In this document: piece after piece, positions 7,487-17,256 of the stretch
How positions within the stretch are numbered: position 1 is the first letter of the stretch
How the letters are laid out: each line of letters begins with the position of its first letter
Assembly (NCBI GenBank): GCA_009469675.1
Contig: SSSZ01000002.1
Location: 1 to 64,000, forward strand
Origin: Azonexaceae bacterium
GTDB taxonomy: Bacteria; Pseudomonadota; Gammaproteobacteria; Burkholderiales; Rhodocyclaceae
DNA: 64,000 nt
Direction: 5' to 3'
Program-made: the position numbers and the translations under genes
The notes under the pieces: model-generated
Seen by the model: only the letters and a program-made list of their open reading frames with translations
What the model was told of the DNA's origin: nothing
Databases searched by the model: none

Positions 7487-8344
7487 ATGTTCCTGATTAT
7501 TGGCTATGTAGTCATTCTGGCGGCGTCGGTCGGTACCTACGCCGTTCACGGCAGTCTGGCCGCCCTCTGGGTTCCCCTCGAATACATCGCCATCGTCGGC
7601 CTGACCATCGGCGGCTTCATGGCCAGCAACGACATCAAGAACATCAAGGCGACGGTGGCCGCCGTTCCCGGGGCGCTCAAGGGGTCGAAATACAACAAGG
7701 CCCTGTTCATGGACGTCCTGGCCATGCTCTTCGAAGTCCTCGCCAAGGTGCGCAAGGAAGGCCTCATGTCGATCGAAGGCGACGTCGAAAACCCCGAGGC
7801 CAGCCCCATTTTCAGCAAGTATCCCAACGTGGTTTCCGACCACCACGTTGTCGATTTCGTCTGCGACTACCTGCGCATGATGGTGGGCGGCAATCTCAAC
7901 GCCCTGGAAATCGAGGCCCTCATGGACATGGAACTGGAGACCCACCACCACGAGGTGGCGGGGCCGGGCCATATCGTGGCCAAGGTGGCCGACAGCGTTC
8001 CCGCCTTCGGTATCGTCGTGGCGGTGATGGGGGTGGTCAACGTCATGGGTTCGGTCGGCCAGCCCCCCGCCGTCCTCGGCAAGATGATCGGCGGCGCCCT
8101 GGTCGGCACCTTTCTCGGTATTCTGATTTCCTACGGCTTCGTGGCGCCGATCGCCAGCGTCCTCGAACAGAAGGCCGAGGAATCCGGCAAAATCTATCAA
8201 TGTATCAAAGTCGTCCTGCTGGCTTCGATGTCGGGTTACGCCCCGCAGGTGGCGGTCGAATTCGGCCGCAAGGTGCTTTACTCCGGCGTCCGGCCGAGCT
8301 TCCGGGAACTCGAGGAAGATCTCAAGGCGCGCAAGGGCAAGTGA
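7487..8344 (+). CDS. motA: flagellar motor stator protein MotA
   Basis: Inner-membrane stator subunit that, with MotB, conducts ions and turns the rotor. The 285-residue protein has four transmembrane regions: two near the N-terminus (about 1-50) and two at about 165-220. A large cytoplasmic loop with charged residues touches FliG. Its size and the MFLIIGYVV start match proton-type MotA. The ATG at 7487 is preceded by GAGGGG. It forms a two-gene unit with motB (37 nt apart). A second stator pair, motCD, is encoded at 34813. Confidence 0.96.
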   Translation: MFLIIGYVVILAASVGTYAVHGSLAALWVPLEYIAIVGLTIGGFMASNDIKNIKATVAAVPGALKGSKYNKALFMDVLAMLFEVLAKVRKEGLMSIEGDVENPEASPIFSKYPNVVSDHHVVDFVCDYLRMMVGGNLNALEIEALMDMELETHHHEVAGPGHIVAKVADSVPAFGIVVAVMGVVNVMGSVGQPPAVLGKMIGGALVGTFLGILISYGFVAPIASVLEQKAEESGKIYQCIKVVLLASMSGYAPQVAVEFGRKVLYSGVRPSFRELEEDLKARKGK

Positions 8345-8381
8345 TGCCAAGCCCTGATCTCCGGCCGGCCGAGGTAGTGCG

Positions 8382-9323
8382 GTGAGCGACGATTCAACCC
8401 GCCCGATCGTCATCAAGCGCATCAAGAAGGGTGGCGCCGGTCACCACGGCGGCGCCTGGAAGATCGCCTACGCCGACTTCGTGACGGCGATGATGGCCTT
8501 CTTTCTCCTCATGTGGCTGCTCGGCTCCACGGCCCAGGGCGACTTGCAGGGCATCGCCGAATATTTCCAGAACCCGCTCAAAGTGGGCCTGCAGGGTGGC
8601 AGTGGTTCGGGCGACTCGTCGTCCATCCTCAAGGGCGGCGGCAAGGACTTGACCCGGCAGGCCGGGCAGGTCAAGAAAGGCGAAGCCGAAACCAAGGACA
8701 AGCGTTTCGTCCAGAAAGAGGCCTCCCTCGAATTTCAGCGCAAGGAGCGGGAAAGCCTGGAGGAACTCAAGGGGCGGATCGAAAAAGCCATCGGCGACAA
8801 CCCGCAGCTTTCGCCCTACAAGAGCCAGATGCTCCTCGACATTACGACCGAGGGTTTGCGCATCCAGATCGTGGACGAACAGAACCGTCCGATGTTCGAT
8901 TCCAGCAGCGCCGACCTCAAGCCCTACACCCGCGACATCCTGCGCCAGATCGGCAAGGCCCTCAATGCCGTGCCCAACCGGGTCAGCCTCACCGGCCACA
9001 CCGACGCTCTGCAGTTCGCCGGGGGCGACCGGGGATTCTCCAACTGGGAACTGTCCGCCAACCGGGCCAATGCCTCGCGGCGGGAACTGATCGCCGGCGG
9101 CATGGACGAATCCAAGGTGCTGCGGGTGGTGGGGGGGGCCTCGACGGTGCTCTTCGACAAGAACGACCCGTTGAATCCGGTAAACCGGCGGATCAGCATT
9201 ATCGTCATGAACCGCAAGGCGGAAATGGCCATCCTCCAGGAAGAGGGGCCGGAATCCGAAGTCAGTGCGGCCGACGAGGCGAGTCCGGAAAGCCTCAAAC
9301 CGCCTAGCGGAGGGAAGCACTGA
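8382..9323 (+). CDS. motB: flagellar motor stator protein MotB
   Basis: The 313-residue partner of MotA has a short cytoplasmic N-terminus, one transmembrane helix (about 30-52) and a C-terminal OmpA-like peptidoglycan-binding domain (about 160-275). Asp32 in the YADFVTA motif is the ion-carrying residue. The GTG start at 8382 places Asp32 exactly as in E. coli MotB. A basic, Lys/Glu-rich linker follows the plug region. Downstream is a new promoter for the chemotaxis genes. Confidence 0.96.
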   Translation: MSDDSTRPIVIKRIKKGGAGHHGGAWKIAYADFVTAMMAFFLLMWLLGSTAQGDLQGIAEYFQNPLKVGLQGGSGSGDSSSILKGGGKDLTRQAGQVKKGEAETKDKRFVQKEASLEFQRKERESLEELKGRIEKAIGDNPQLSPYKSQMLLDITTEGLRIQIVDEQNRPMFDSSSADLKPYTRDILRQIGKALNAVPNRVSLTGHTDALQFAGGDRGFSNWELSANRANASRRELIAGGMDESKVLRVVGGASTVLFDKNDPLNPVNRRISIIVMNRKAEMAILQEEGPESEVSAADEASPESLKPPSGGKH

Positions 9324-9371
9324 ACCTTCCGGAGAAATGCATTTGGCAAAATTGTTGGCTGATACCGAAAT

Positions 9372-9400
9372 TTAACAAAAATATCGTTTCCCGGTAGTAT
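9372..9400 (+). promoter_or_regulatory. sigma70-type promoter of the first chemotaxis run
   Basis: TTAACA at 9372-9377 (5 of 6 to TTGACA) and TAGTAT at 9395-9400 are separated by exactly 17 bp. The start would fall near 9407, about 20 nt before the interrupted MCP gene. The surrounding 9340-9420 stretch is unusually AT-rich for this window, as expected for a promoter. Confidence 0.6.
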
Positions 9401-9428
9401 CTCGGAAACGAGAAAGACAAGGATGGGG

Positions 9429-10664
9429 ATGAGCGACAACAGTAGTCGGCGCTGGATCGGGGTGGGCTGGTCGGTGGTAGTGGTGGGCGTCCTTTGGGCC
9501 GTCGAGCCGTCGGTTCGCTCGTGGGTGGTCGCCTCTGGGTTCCTCGCCCTGATCGGCGGGTGGCTGTTCTGCACCGGTGGCGGGGTTGCGGCTTCGGCCC
9601 AGCCGGCTGGCACGTCACCCAGCGCGGGGGCCGAGCGCCAGCTCGCGGACCTCAGCGCCGGCGCCCTGGCCCGCATCGCCAGCCAGAACGGCGAGCAGAT
9701 CGAAATCATGCGCGGCGAGATCGGCCGGACCCAGGTTATCTTTTCCGAAGCCATCGGCAAGCTGATCGACAGTTTCAACGGCATGAACCGGCAGATTCAG
9801 CGGCAGCAGCAACTGGGCCTGCAGATCATCGCCGGCGGCAACGAAGGGGAATCGGCCGGCAGCCGCAATTCCGTCGCCGAATTCGAGGCCTTTGCCGCCC
9901 AGACTTCGGAAACCCTGCGCCGCTTTGTCGATAGCGTCATCGAAAACTCCCGCATCGCCATGGGACTGGTCGAGTTGACCGACCGCATCATGTCCCAGAT
10001 GCGCGAAGTCAAAGGCATGCTCGGCGAGATCGAGGGTATTTCCAAGCAGACCAACCTGCTGGCGCTCAACGCCGCCATCGAAGCGGCCCGGGCCGGCTAA
10101 GCCGGGCGCGGTTTCGCCGTGGTCGCCGACGAGGTGCGCGACCTGTCCGGGCGGACCAGCCATTTCAGCCAGCAGATCCGCGGCCTGCTCGCCAACATGC
10201 AGGTCTCGATCGAGGCCACCGAAGGCGCCATCAATCAAATGGCCGCCCAGGACATGACCTTCGCCCTGACCTCCAAGGACCAGGTCGAGCAGGCCATGAT
10301 CGGGATCGAAGAAATGAATCGCCGCACCGGGCAGACCGTCGAGGAACTCAACCACATCGCCGGCGAGGTCGAATCGTCGGTCAATCAGGCCATCGTTTCG
10401 CTACAGTTCCAGGACATGGTGACCCAGTTGCTCGGCCACGTCGTGCGGCGCCTCGAGGTGCTGGGCGAAATCGCCGGGGACGAGGGGCGCCTGTCGGCGG
10501 CGCTGCGCGACACCGCCGATCCCGAAGCGGCGTTGCGGCTCATGCAGTCGCTTTCCGAACACGTCGAGCAGCTTTCCGAAAAGCTCTCCGAACTTAAACG
10601 CAGTGTCAGCAACAACCCGGTGCAACAAAGCAGCTTTTCCAGCGGCGACGTTGAACTGTTTTGA
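9429..10664 (+). pseudogene. MCP-type chemotaxis transducer interrupted by an in-frame TAA
   Basis: One continuous reading frame of 411 codons encodes two N-terminal hydrophobic helices, a coiled-coil region and the MCP signalling hairpin. Codon 224 (10098-10100) is TAA. The flanking residues read AIEAARAG[17 protein letters not shown]; in MCPs the interrupted position is the invariant Glu of ARAGE, so the change is GAA to TAA, a single base. There is no frameshift, and codon use downstream stays normal. As written, the product lacks half of the hairpin and cannot form the CheA/CheW-binding tip. It may be a recent nonsense mutation, a sequencing error or, less likely, a recoded stop. The ATG at 9429 is chosen by AAGGA at 9419-9423. 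Confidence 0.85.
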
Positions 10665-10681
10665 TCTATTGAGGGGACAAC

Positions 10682-11047
10682 ATGGCCAAAACCATTCTCG
10701 CAGTCGATGATTCTGCTTCCATCCGGCAGATGGTGTCTTTTACGCTCAAGAGCGCCGGTTACGACGTGGTCGAGGCGGTGGACGGCATGGACGGCCTGGA
10801 CAAGGCCAAGGGGCGCAGCGTCAACCTCGTGCTCACCGACCAGAACATGCCGCGCATGGACGGCCTGACCCTCATCAAGAACCTGCGGGGCATGCCCCAG
10901 TACGCCTCGGTTCCCATCCTCATGCTCACCACTGAGTCGTCCGATGCGATGAAGGCCCAGGGCCGGGCAGCCGGGGCCACGGGCTGGCTGGTCAAACCAT
11001 TCGATCCGCAGAAACTGATCGAGGTCGTCAAGAAGGTCATCGGCTAA
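10682..11047 (+). CDS. cheY: CheY-like single-domain response regulator
   Basis: A 121-residue receiver domain with the acidic pair Asp9-Asp10, phospho-acceptor Asp53 (LTDQNMPRMDG), a conserved Thr in MLTTESS and Lys near 103 in LVKPFD. There is no output domain. It lies between the interrupted MCP and cheA, so it is probably a phosphate acceptor of that CheA. A second CheY at 25199 looks more like the motor-binding form, so this one could be a phosphate sink or serve another output. Confidence 0.9.
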   Translation: MAKTILAVDDSASIRQMVSFTLKSAGYDVVEAVDGMDGLDKAKGRSVNLVLTDQNMPRMDGLTLIKNLRGMPQYASVPILMLTTESSDAMKAQGRAAGATGWLVKPFDPQKLIEVVKKVIG

Positions 11048-11087
11048 AGCCGTCCGCTAATCCGGCCAAGCCGCGGGGGAGGGAATC

Positions 11088-13415
11088 ATGGCGATCGACA
11101 TGAGCCAGTTCTACCAGGTGTTCTTCGAGGAATCGGCGGAACACCTGGCGGCGATGGAGGCGTTGCTGCTCGAACTCGACATCGACAATCCCGATGCCGA
11201 AGCGCTCAACGCCATTTTCCGGGCTGCCCATTCGATCAAGGGGAGCGCCGGCACCTTTGGTTTCACCGACCTGTCCGAAACCACCCACATCCTCGAAAAC
11301 CTGCTCGACCGCATCCGCAAACACGAACTGCAACTGCGGGCCGACATGGTCGATGCCTTTCTCCAGGCCGGCGACCTGCTCAAGGACATGCTCGCCGGCC
11401 ACCAGGGGCAGGGGGCGGTGGACGAGGCCCTCGCCGAAGCCATGCGCGAGCGCCTGCGCCGACTCTCCTCCGACCGTCCGGCGCCGGAGTCCCTTGCCGC
11501 CGCCGAACCGCCGGCGGTGGCCATGGCGGGCGCGGTGGCGGTTGCCGGCACCCGGGTCTTCGACATTCAGTTCGTTCCCACGGCGGCCTCGGCCCAGGGC
11601 GATGGCGTCCGGAATTTCGTCGACGACCTGAAGCGGCTCGGCGAACTCGCCGTCGTCGGCTGCCCCGAAGCCGGCGGCGAACAGGTCGGCTACTGGCAAC
11701 TCCGGCTGACCACGGCGGCCGGGCGCGACGCCTTCGAGGAGCAGCTTGATTTCATCGCTGACGCCGGCGCCTGGCGCATCGACGAAGACCGGTCGGGGAG
11801 TGCCGACGGCGGCGATGCCTTCGGCCTCTTCTCCGACGCCCCCGGGGCTCCGGCCGACGATCCGGCCTACGGTTTTTTTGCGCCCCTGGCGGCACCCGCC
11901 GCCACGCCACCCGCCGAAGACGACAGCTTCGGCTTCTTCGAACCTCTGCCGCCGCCCGCCGCGGCAGGGCCGGCCCCCGCCGCCGAGGACGGCGACGGCT
12001 ATGGCTTCTTCGCCCCCTTGCCCCCGCCGGCGGCGGCCCCGTCCGGGTCCGCCGGCGAGGAGGGGGAGGGGTACGGCTTCTTCGCGCCCCTGCCCAAGCC
12101 GACCGGGGCGCCGCCGGCCGGCGGCGCCCCGGTCGAAGCCGCCCCGGTTCCCGCACCGCCCAAGACGGTCGTCGACCTGGCCCCCAAAGAGGCGGCCGCC
12201 AAGGCCCGCGCCCCGGTCGCGGCGGCTGCCGCCGCCGACTCGTCGATCCGGGTCAGCGTCGAAAAGGTGGACCAGCTCATCAACCTGGTGGGCGAACTCG
12301 TCATCACCCAGGCCATGCTTCTGCAAACCGCCGTGCAGATGCAGGATGCGGCGCCGGAGCGCCTGGTTTCCGGCCTGGCCCAACTCGAACGCAACACCCG
12401 GGATCTGCAGGAATCGGTGATGTCGATCCGCATGTTGCCGATCTCCTTCGTCTTCTCCCGCTTTCCCCGCGTCGTCCGGGATCTTTCCGGCAAACTCGGC
12501 AAGCAGGTCGAACTCAAGACCTCGGGCGAAACCACCGAACTCGACAAGAGCCTTATCGAGCGCATTACCGACCCCCTCACCCATCTCATCCGCAACAGCC
12601 TAGACCACGGCATCGAATCGCCGGAAAATCGGATCGCGGCGGGCAAAAGCCCGGTCGGGACGATCACCCTCAAGGCCTACCATCAGGGCGGCAACATCGT
12701 CATCGAGGTGGGGGACGACGGGGCCGGCCTCAATCGCCAGAAAATCCTCGCCAAGGCCCGCGAAAAGGGGCTGCAGGTTTCCGATCAGATGTCCGATTCC
12801 GAAGTCTTCGGACTGATCTTCGAGGCTGGGTTCTCCACCGCCGAACAGGTGACCGACGTTTCCGGCCGCGGCGTCGGCATGGACGTGGTGCGGCGCAACA
12901 TCCAGGCCATGGGCGGCCGGGTCGAGATCGAGTCGATGCCCGGCATCGGCACCCGCATGACGGTTCGCCTGCCGCTCACCCTGGCCATTCTCGACGGCAT
13001 GTCGGTGGCGGTGGGGCAGCAGACTTACATCCTTCCCCTTTCCTACGTGGTCGAATCGCTCCAGCCCCAGGCCGGCGACATCAAGACCCTGTCCAACCTG
13101 GCGCGGGTCATCCAGGTGCGGGGCGAGTTCCTGCCCGTCGTCGTGCTGCACGAACTGTTCAACCTGCAGGCGGCGGTCACCGACTACACCCGGGGAATCA
13201 TGGTCATCCTCGACGCCGACGGTGCCAAGGCGGCCCTCTTCGTCGACGCCCTGGTCGGCCAGCACCAGGTCGTCATCAAGAGCCTGGAGGCCAACTACCG
13301 CCGGGTGCCCTGCGTTTCCGGCGCAACCATCATGGGCGATGGCCATGTGGCGCTGATTCTCGATGTTTCGGCCCTCGTCGGCCGGGCCAAGAACACTATG
13401 CAGAAAGCCGCCTGA
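11088..13415 (+). CDS. cheA: chemotaxis histidine kinase CheA (first copy)
   Basis: A 775-residue CheA with an Hpt domain (His48 in [10 protein letters not shown]), a middle region of about residues 105-385, a dimerisation domain (about 385-450), an HATPase domain ([11 protein letters not shown], then [12 protein letters not shown]) and a C-terminal CheW-like domain. The middle region holds a run of acidic, Pro/Ala-rich spacers carrying repeated aromatic motifs: DAFGLF at 243, then YGFFAPL, FGFFEPL, YGFFAPL and YGFFAPL to about 335. The catalytic motifs are intact. It is followed by cheW 19 nt downstream. Confidence 0.95.
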   Translation: MAIDMSQFYQVFFEESAEHLAAMEALLLELDIDNPDAEALNAIFRAAHSIKGSAGTFGFTDLSETTHILENLLDRIRKHELQLRADMVDAFLQAGDLLKDMLAGHQGQGAVDEALAEAMRERLRRLSSDRPAPESLAAAEPPAVAMAGAVAVAGTRVFDIQFVPTAASAQGDGVRNFVDDLKRLGELAVVGCPEAGGEQVGYWQLRLTTAAGRDAFEEQLDFIADAGAWRIDEDRSGSADGGDAFGLFSDAPGAPADDPAYGFFAPLAAPAATPPAEDDSFGFFEPLPPPAAAGPAPAAEDGDGYGFFAPLPPPAAAPSGSAGEEGEGYGFFAPLPKPTGAPPAGGAPVEAAPVPAPPKTVVDLAPKEAAAKARAPVAAAAAADSSIRVSVEKVDQLINLVGELVITQAMLLQTAVQMQDAAPERLVSGLAQLERNTRDLQESVMSIRMLPISFVFSRFPRVVRDLSGKLGKQVELKTSGETTELDKSLIERITDPLTHLIRNSLDHGIESPENRIAAGKSPVGTITLKAYHQGGNIVIEVGDDGAGLNRQKILAKAREKGLQVSDQMSDSEVFGLIFEAGFSTAEQVTDVSGRGVGMDVVRRNIQAMGGRVEIESMPGIGTRMTVRLPLTLAILDGMSVAVGQQTYILPLSYVVESLQPQAGDIKTLSNLARVIQVRGEFLPVVVLHELFNLQAAVTDYTRGIMVILDADGAKAALFVDALVGQHQVVIKSLEANYRRVPCVSGATIMGDGHVALILDVSALVGRAKNTMQKAA

Positions 13416-13434
13416 GAGCGGGAAGGAGCCAGTC

Positions 13435-13932
13435 ATGGAAACGACCCACGCCAATGCCGTCGCCGCGGAAGAAGACCTCGTCGCCAGCGAATTCCTCACC
13501 TTCACGCTGGGCACCGAGGAGTACGCCATCGACATCCTCAAGGTGCAGGAGATTCGTGGCTACGAGCCGCCCACCCTGATCGCCAACGCCCCGCCGTTCA
13601 TCAAGGGGGTCATCAACCTGCGGGGCATCATCGTGCCGGTGGTCGATCTGCGCATCAAGTTCAACCTGGCCAAGGTCGAATACACGCCCTTCACCGTGGT
13701 GATTATCCTCAATGTCGCCAACCGGGTGATCGGCATGGTCGTCGATAGCGTTTCCGACGTCCTTTCGCTGACCAGCCAGCAGATTCGTCCGGCCCCCGAT
13801 TTCTCGGCGAGCTTCGACACCAAATACATCCTCGGGCTGGCCTCCATCGACCAGCGCATGCTCATCGTCATCGATATCGCCCAGCTCATGACCAGTCGGG
13901 ACATGGAATTGATCGACGACGCAGGGGCCTGA
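13435..13932 (+). CDS. cheW: chemotaxis coupling protein CheW
   Basis: A 165-residue single CheW domain, which links MCP tips to the P5 domain of CheA. The [15 protein letters not shown] and [16 protein letters not shown] segments are typical. The ATG at 13435 is preceded by GGAAGGAG; an in-frame upstream ATG at 13363 lies inside cheA and is rejected. It lies between cheA and the two large MCPs. Confidence 0.96.
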   Translation: METTHANAVAAEEDLVASEFLTFTLGTEEYAIDILKVQEIRGYEPPTLIANAPPFIKGVINLRGIIVPVVDLRIKFNLAKVEYTPFTVVIILNVANRVIGMVVDSVSDVLSLTSQQIRPAPDFSASFDTKYILGLASIDQRMLIVIDIAQLMTSRDMELIDDAGA

Positions 13933-14000
13933 TCCGCCGGGCGAATTTCCTCCCAGGCATCCGACGGGCAGCAGCGAACAAAGACGAGGAGACAACAATA

Positions 14001-17000
14001 ATGCGCAACAACCAGCCGGTCACCACCGTCGAGATCCCCCTGCGGGACGACACCCTGATCGTTTCCAAGACCGACCTCAAGGGCAGGATCACCTACATCA
14101 ACCGGGATTTCCTCGAGATCAGCGGCTTTTCCGAGGCCGAACTCCTGGGCGAACCCCACAACATCGTCCGCCACCCCGACATGCCGGCCGAGGCCTTCCA
14201 GGATCTCTGGGACGATCTCAAGGCTGGGCGCCCCTGGGTCGGCTACGTCAAGAACCGGTGCAAGAACGGCGACTACTACTGGGTCGAGGCCCACGCCGCG
14301 CCCATCTGGGAAAACGGCGAGGTCACCGGCTACATGTCGGTGCGCCGCAAACCCGAGCGCGCCAAGGTCGAAGCGGCCGAGGGCGCCTATCGCCGGTTCC
14401 GCGAGGGCAAGGCCGGCGGCCTGCGGGTCAGCCACGGCCGGATCGCCGGGTCGTCGCCCCTGGCCCGGCTGGCCGGGGCCTGGCGCGACACCTCCATCGC
14501 CAACAAGCTGATGGCCGGTTGCGCGGCGGTTGCCCTGGTGGTTCTCGCCATCGGCACCAGCGTGCTAGCCGACCGGCTGACCGCCACCCTGGCGGCGGCG
14601 GGCGAGGCCGACCTGGCCCGGGGCGTGGCCCTGGCCAAGGGGCTGGTCGAAACCAACCTGGCGGTCATCCGGCGCGAAGCGGTCCAGCTCAACGGCGCCC
14701 TAGACGGCTATTTTCCCGACGAAATCACCCTCGAAGGCAGCGACGAGGCGCCGGTGCTGCGCCACGGCGCCCGCGACATCGTCAATAACCGCTTCGTCGA
14801 AGTGGACCGCTTCACCGAGAAGACCGGCGCCGTGGCGACGGTGTTCGCCCGCAAGGGCAGCGATTTCCTGCGGGTCGCGACGACGGTGAAAAAGGAAAAC
14901 GGCGAACGGGCCGTCGGCACGCTCCTCGACAAGGATCATCCCGCCCTGGCCGCCCTTGCCGCCGGAAAACCCTACGTCGGCCTGGCCAAACTCTTCGGCA
15001 AGGAGTACTACACCAGCTACACGCCTCTCGTCGCCAAGGGGGGCAAGGTGATCGGCGCCAGCTTCGTCGGTTTGGACGTATCGAAGGAACTCGGCGCCCT
15101 GCGCCAGGCCATCAAGGCGCCCAAGATCGGCGAAACCGGGTACTACTACGTGCTTGACGCGACCCCCGGGAAAGCCTTCGGCAATCTCGTCGTCCACCCG
15201 GCCAAGGAAGGCCAGAACATCATCGGCGCCAAGGATGGCGGCGGCCGCGAGTTCATCCGTGAGATCCTCGAACGCAAGACGGGGCGCATCGTCTATCCCT
15301 GGATCAATGCGGAACTGGGGGAAACATCTGCGCGGGACAAACTCGCTCTTTTCGATACCGTCGCCGGCGAATCCTGGGTCGTTGCCGGCGGCACCTACCT
15401 CGACGAATTCAGCAGCACCGCCCGCCTGGCCGGCCGCATGGTGGTGGCGGTCGGTGCGGTCATGATGCTGGCGGTGGTCGCCGCGATCTTCTTCATGGTC
15501 CGCCGCCTCATGGTCGCGCCCTTGCGGGACCACGCCCTGCCCGCCTTCAAGGCCCTCTCCAACGGCGACTACCGTTCGGCGCTCGACGTCACGGCCGACG
15601 ACGAAGTCGGCCGCCTCTTCCAGGGCCTCGAGTCGATGCAGAACCGCCTCGGCTTCGAAGTCGCCGAGGCGCGCCGGGCGAGCGAGGAAATGTCGCGGGT
15701 CAAGGTCGGCCTCGACAACGTCGCCACCAACGTCATGATTGCCGATACCGGCAACAACATCATCTACATGAACAAGGCGATCCACGCCATGTTCGCCGCC
15801 GCCGAAAGCGACATCCGCAAGGAACTGCCCCAGTTTTCCCTGGCCGGACTCCAGGGGGCCAATATCGATATTTTCCACAAGAACCCGGCGCACCAGCGTG
15901 ACTTGCTGGCCCGCCTTACGGGCACCCATCGCGCCACCATCCGCATCGGCGGGCGGACCTTCACTTTGAGCGTCACGCCGGTGGTGAGCGAGCGCGGCGA
16001 GCGCCTGGGATCGGCCGTGGAGTGGGTGGACCGCACCGCCGAAGTGGCCGTGGAGGACGAAGTCGACGCCATCGTCAGCGCCGCCGCCCGGGGCGATTTT
16101 TCGCGGCGGGTCGAGGTTGCCGGCAAGCACGACTTCTTCCTGAAGCTCGCCAACAACCTGAATACCCTGCTCGCAACCAGCCAGCGCGGTCTCAACGACG
16201 TGGTCACGGTGCTCTCGGCCATGGCCGAAGGGGATTTGACCAAGACCATTACCGGCGAATACGCCGGTACCTTTGGCCAGTTGCGCGATGACGCCAACCT
16301 GACGGTGGGGCGGCTGCAGAAAATCGTCGGCCAGATCAAGGATGCCACCGATGCCATTAACACCGCGGCCAAGGAGATCGCCTCGGGCAACCAGGATTTG
16401 TCGGCGCGCACGGAAGAGCAGGCGAGCAGCCTGGAGGAAACCGCTTCGAGCATGGAAGAACTCACCGGCACGGTGCGCCAGAACGCCGACAACGCACGTC
16501 AAGCCAACGAATTGGCGGGCAACGCCCAGGCGGTCGCGGTGCGGGGCGGCGAGGTGGTGGGGCAGGTGGTGCAGACCATGAGTTCGATTCACCAGGCGAG
16601 CAACAAGATCGCCGACATCATCGGGGTGATCGACGGCATCGCCTTCCAGACCAACATCCTGGCCCTCAATGCGGCGGTGGAAGCGGCGCGGGCCGGCGAG
16701 CAGGGCCGGGGCTTCGCGGTGGTGGCCACCGAAGTGCGCAGCCTGGCCCAGCGCAGCGCTGCCGCCGCCAAGGAAATCAAGGGCCTGATCTCGGATTCGG
16801 TGGACAAGGTGGCCACTGGTAACCGGCTGGTGGACCAGGCGGGCCAGACCATGGACGAGGTGGTCGGTGCCATCAAGCGGGTGGCCGACATCATGGCCGA
16901 CATTTCGGCGGCCAGCCGGGACCAGAGCGCCGGCATCGAGCAGGTCAGCCTGGCGGTGAGCCAGATGGACGAGGTGACGCAGCAGAATGCGGCCCTCGTC

Positions 17001-17222
17001 GAAGAGGCTGCCGCCGCCGCCGAGAGCCTGGAGGAACAGGCCCACAACCTAGCCCAGGCCGTGTCGGTCTTCCGGGTCGACGAGGCGAAGGCGCCGCGGC
17101 AGCTCGAAACGCCGCGGGCGGCCGGGGAAAAGCCCCAGGCCGAGCGCCAGGCGGGACGCCTGGGCGGGCGCAAGGCGGCGGCGCTGCCGGCGTCGCTGGA
17201 CGACGAATGGGAAGAGTTTTGA
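14001..17222 (+). CDS. Aer-like PAS/Cache methyl-accepting chemotaxis protein
   Basis: A 1073-residue transducer. An N-terminal PAS domain (about 10-115) carries the Aer hallmarks [12 protein letters not shown] and [15 protein letters not shown], which in Aer bind FAD and report redox or oxygen state. A transmembrane helix follows near 170-190, then a periplasmic Cache-type domain to about 475, a second helix, HAMP, another PAS-like domain with KNPAHQR (about 570-680), a second HAMP-like segment, and a complete MCP hairpin ([20 protein letters not shown]). The C-terminal EWEEF is a CheR/CheB tether pentapeptide. The combination of intracellular and periplasmic sensors suggests energy taxis; the periplasmic ligand is unknown. 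Confidence 0.92.
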   Translation: MRNNQPVTTVEIPLRDDTLIVSKTDLKGRITYINRDFLEISGFSEAELLGEPHNIVRHPDMPAEAFQDLWDDLKAGRPWVGYVKNRCKNGDYYWVEAHAAPIWENGEVTGYMSVRRKPERAKVEAAEGAYRRFREGKAGGLRVSHGRIAGSSPLARLAGAWRDTSIANKLMAGCAAVALVVLAIGTSVLADRLTATLAAAGEADLARGVALAKGLVETNLAVIRREAVQLNGALDGYFPDEITLEGSDEAPVLRHGARDIVNNRFVEVDRFTEKTGAVATVFARKGSDFLRVATTVKKENGERAVGTLLDKDHPALAALAAGKPYVGLAKLFGKEYYTSYTPLVAKGGKVIGASFVGLDVSKELGALRQAIKAPKIGETGYYYVLDATPGKAFGNLVVHPAKEGQNIIGAKDGGGREFIREILERKTGRIVYPWINAELGETSARDKLALFDTVAGESWVVAGGTYLDEFSSTARLAGRMVVAVGAVMMLAVVAAIFFMVRRLMVAPLRDHALPAFKALSNGDYRSALDVTADDEVGRLFQGLESMQNRLGFEVAEARRASEEMSRVKVGLDNVATNVMIADTGNNIIYMNKAIHAMFAAAESDIRKELPQFSLAGLQGANIDIFHKNPAHQRDLLARLTGTHRATIRIGGRTFTLSVTPVVSERGERLGSAVEWVDRTAEVAVEDEVDAIVSAAARGDFSRRVEVAGKHDFFLKLANNLNTLLATSQRGLNDVVTVLSAMAEGDLTKTITGEYAGTFGQLRDDANLTVGRLQKIVGQIKDATDAINTAAKEIASGNQDLSARTEEQASSLEETASSMEELTGTVRQNADNARQANELAGNAQAVAVRGGEVVGQVVQTMSSIHQASNKIADIIGVIDGIAFQTNILALNAAVEAARAGEQGRGFAVVATEVRSLAQRSAAAAKEIKGLISDSVDKVATGNRLVDQAGQTMDEVVGAIKRVADIMADISAASRDQSAGIEQVSLAVSQMDEVTQQNAALVEEAAAAAESLEEQAHNLAQAVSVFRVDEAKAPRQLETPRAAGEKPQAERQAGRLGGRKAAALPASLDDEWEEF
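16373..17071 (+). repeat. MCP signalling module, copy 1 of a near-identical pair
   Basis: This stretch aligns without gaps, at a constant offset of 2755 bp, to 19128-19826 in the next gene. Long runs are base-identical, including the hairpin tip. The conservation extends to third codon positions, which suggests recent duplication or gene conversion rather than protein-level constraint alone. Confidence 0.8.
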
Positions 17223-17256
17223 TCGACCGCCGTCAGGCATTTGAACGGAGGGGGCT

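Noticed and set aside
9344-9358. sigma54-like TGGCAAAATTGTTGG upstream of the interrupted MCP
   Set aside because: The invariant GC of the -12 element is GG here; a sigma70 promoter with 17-bp spacing fits better.
11810-12110. Repetitive DNA in cheA as a CRISPR or tandem repeat array
   Set aside because: Units vary in length and sequence and stay in frame; the repeat is at protein level.
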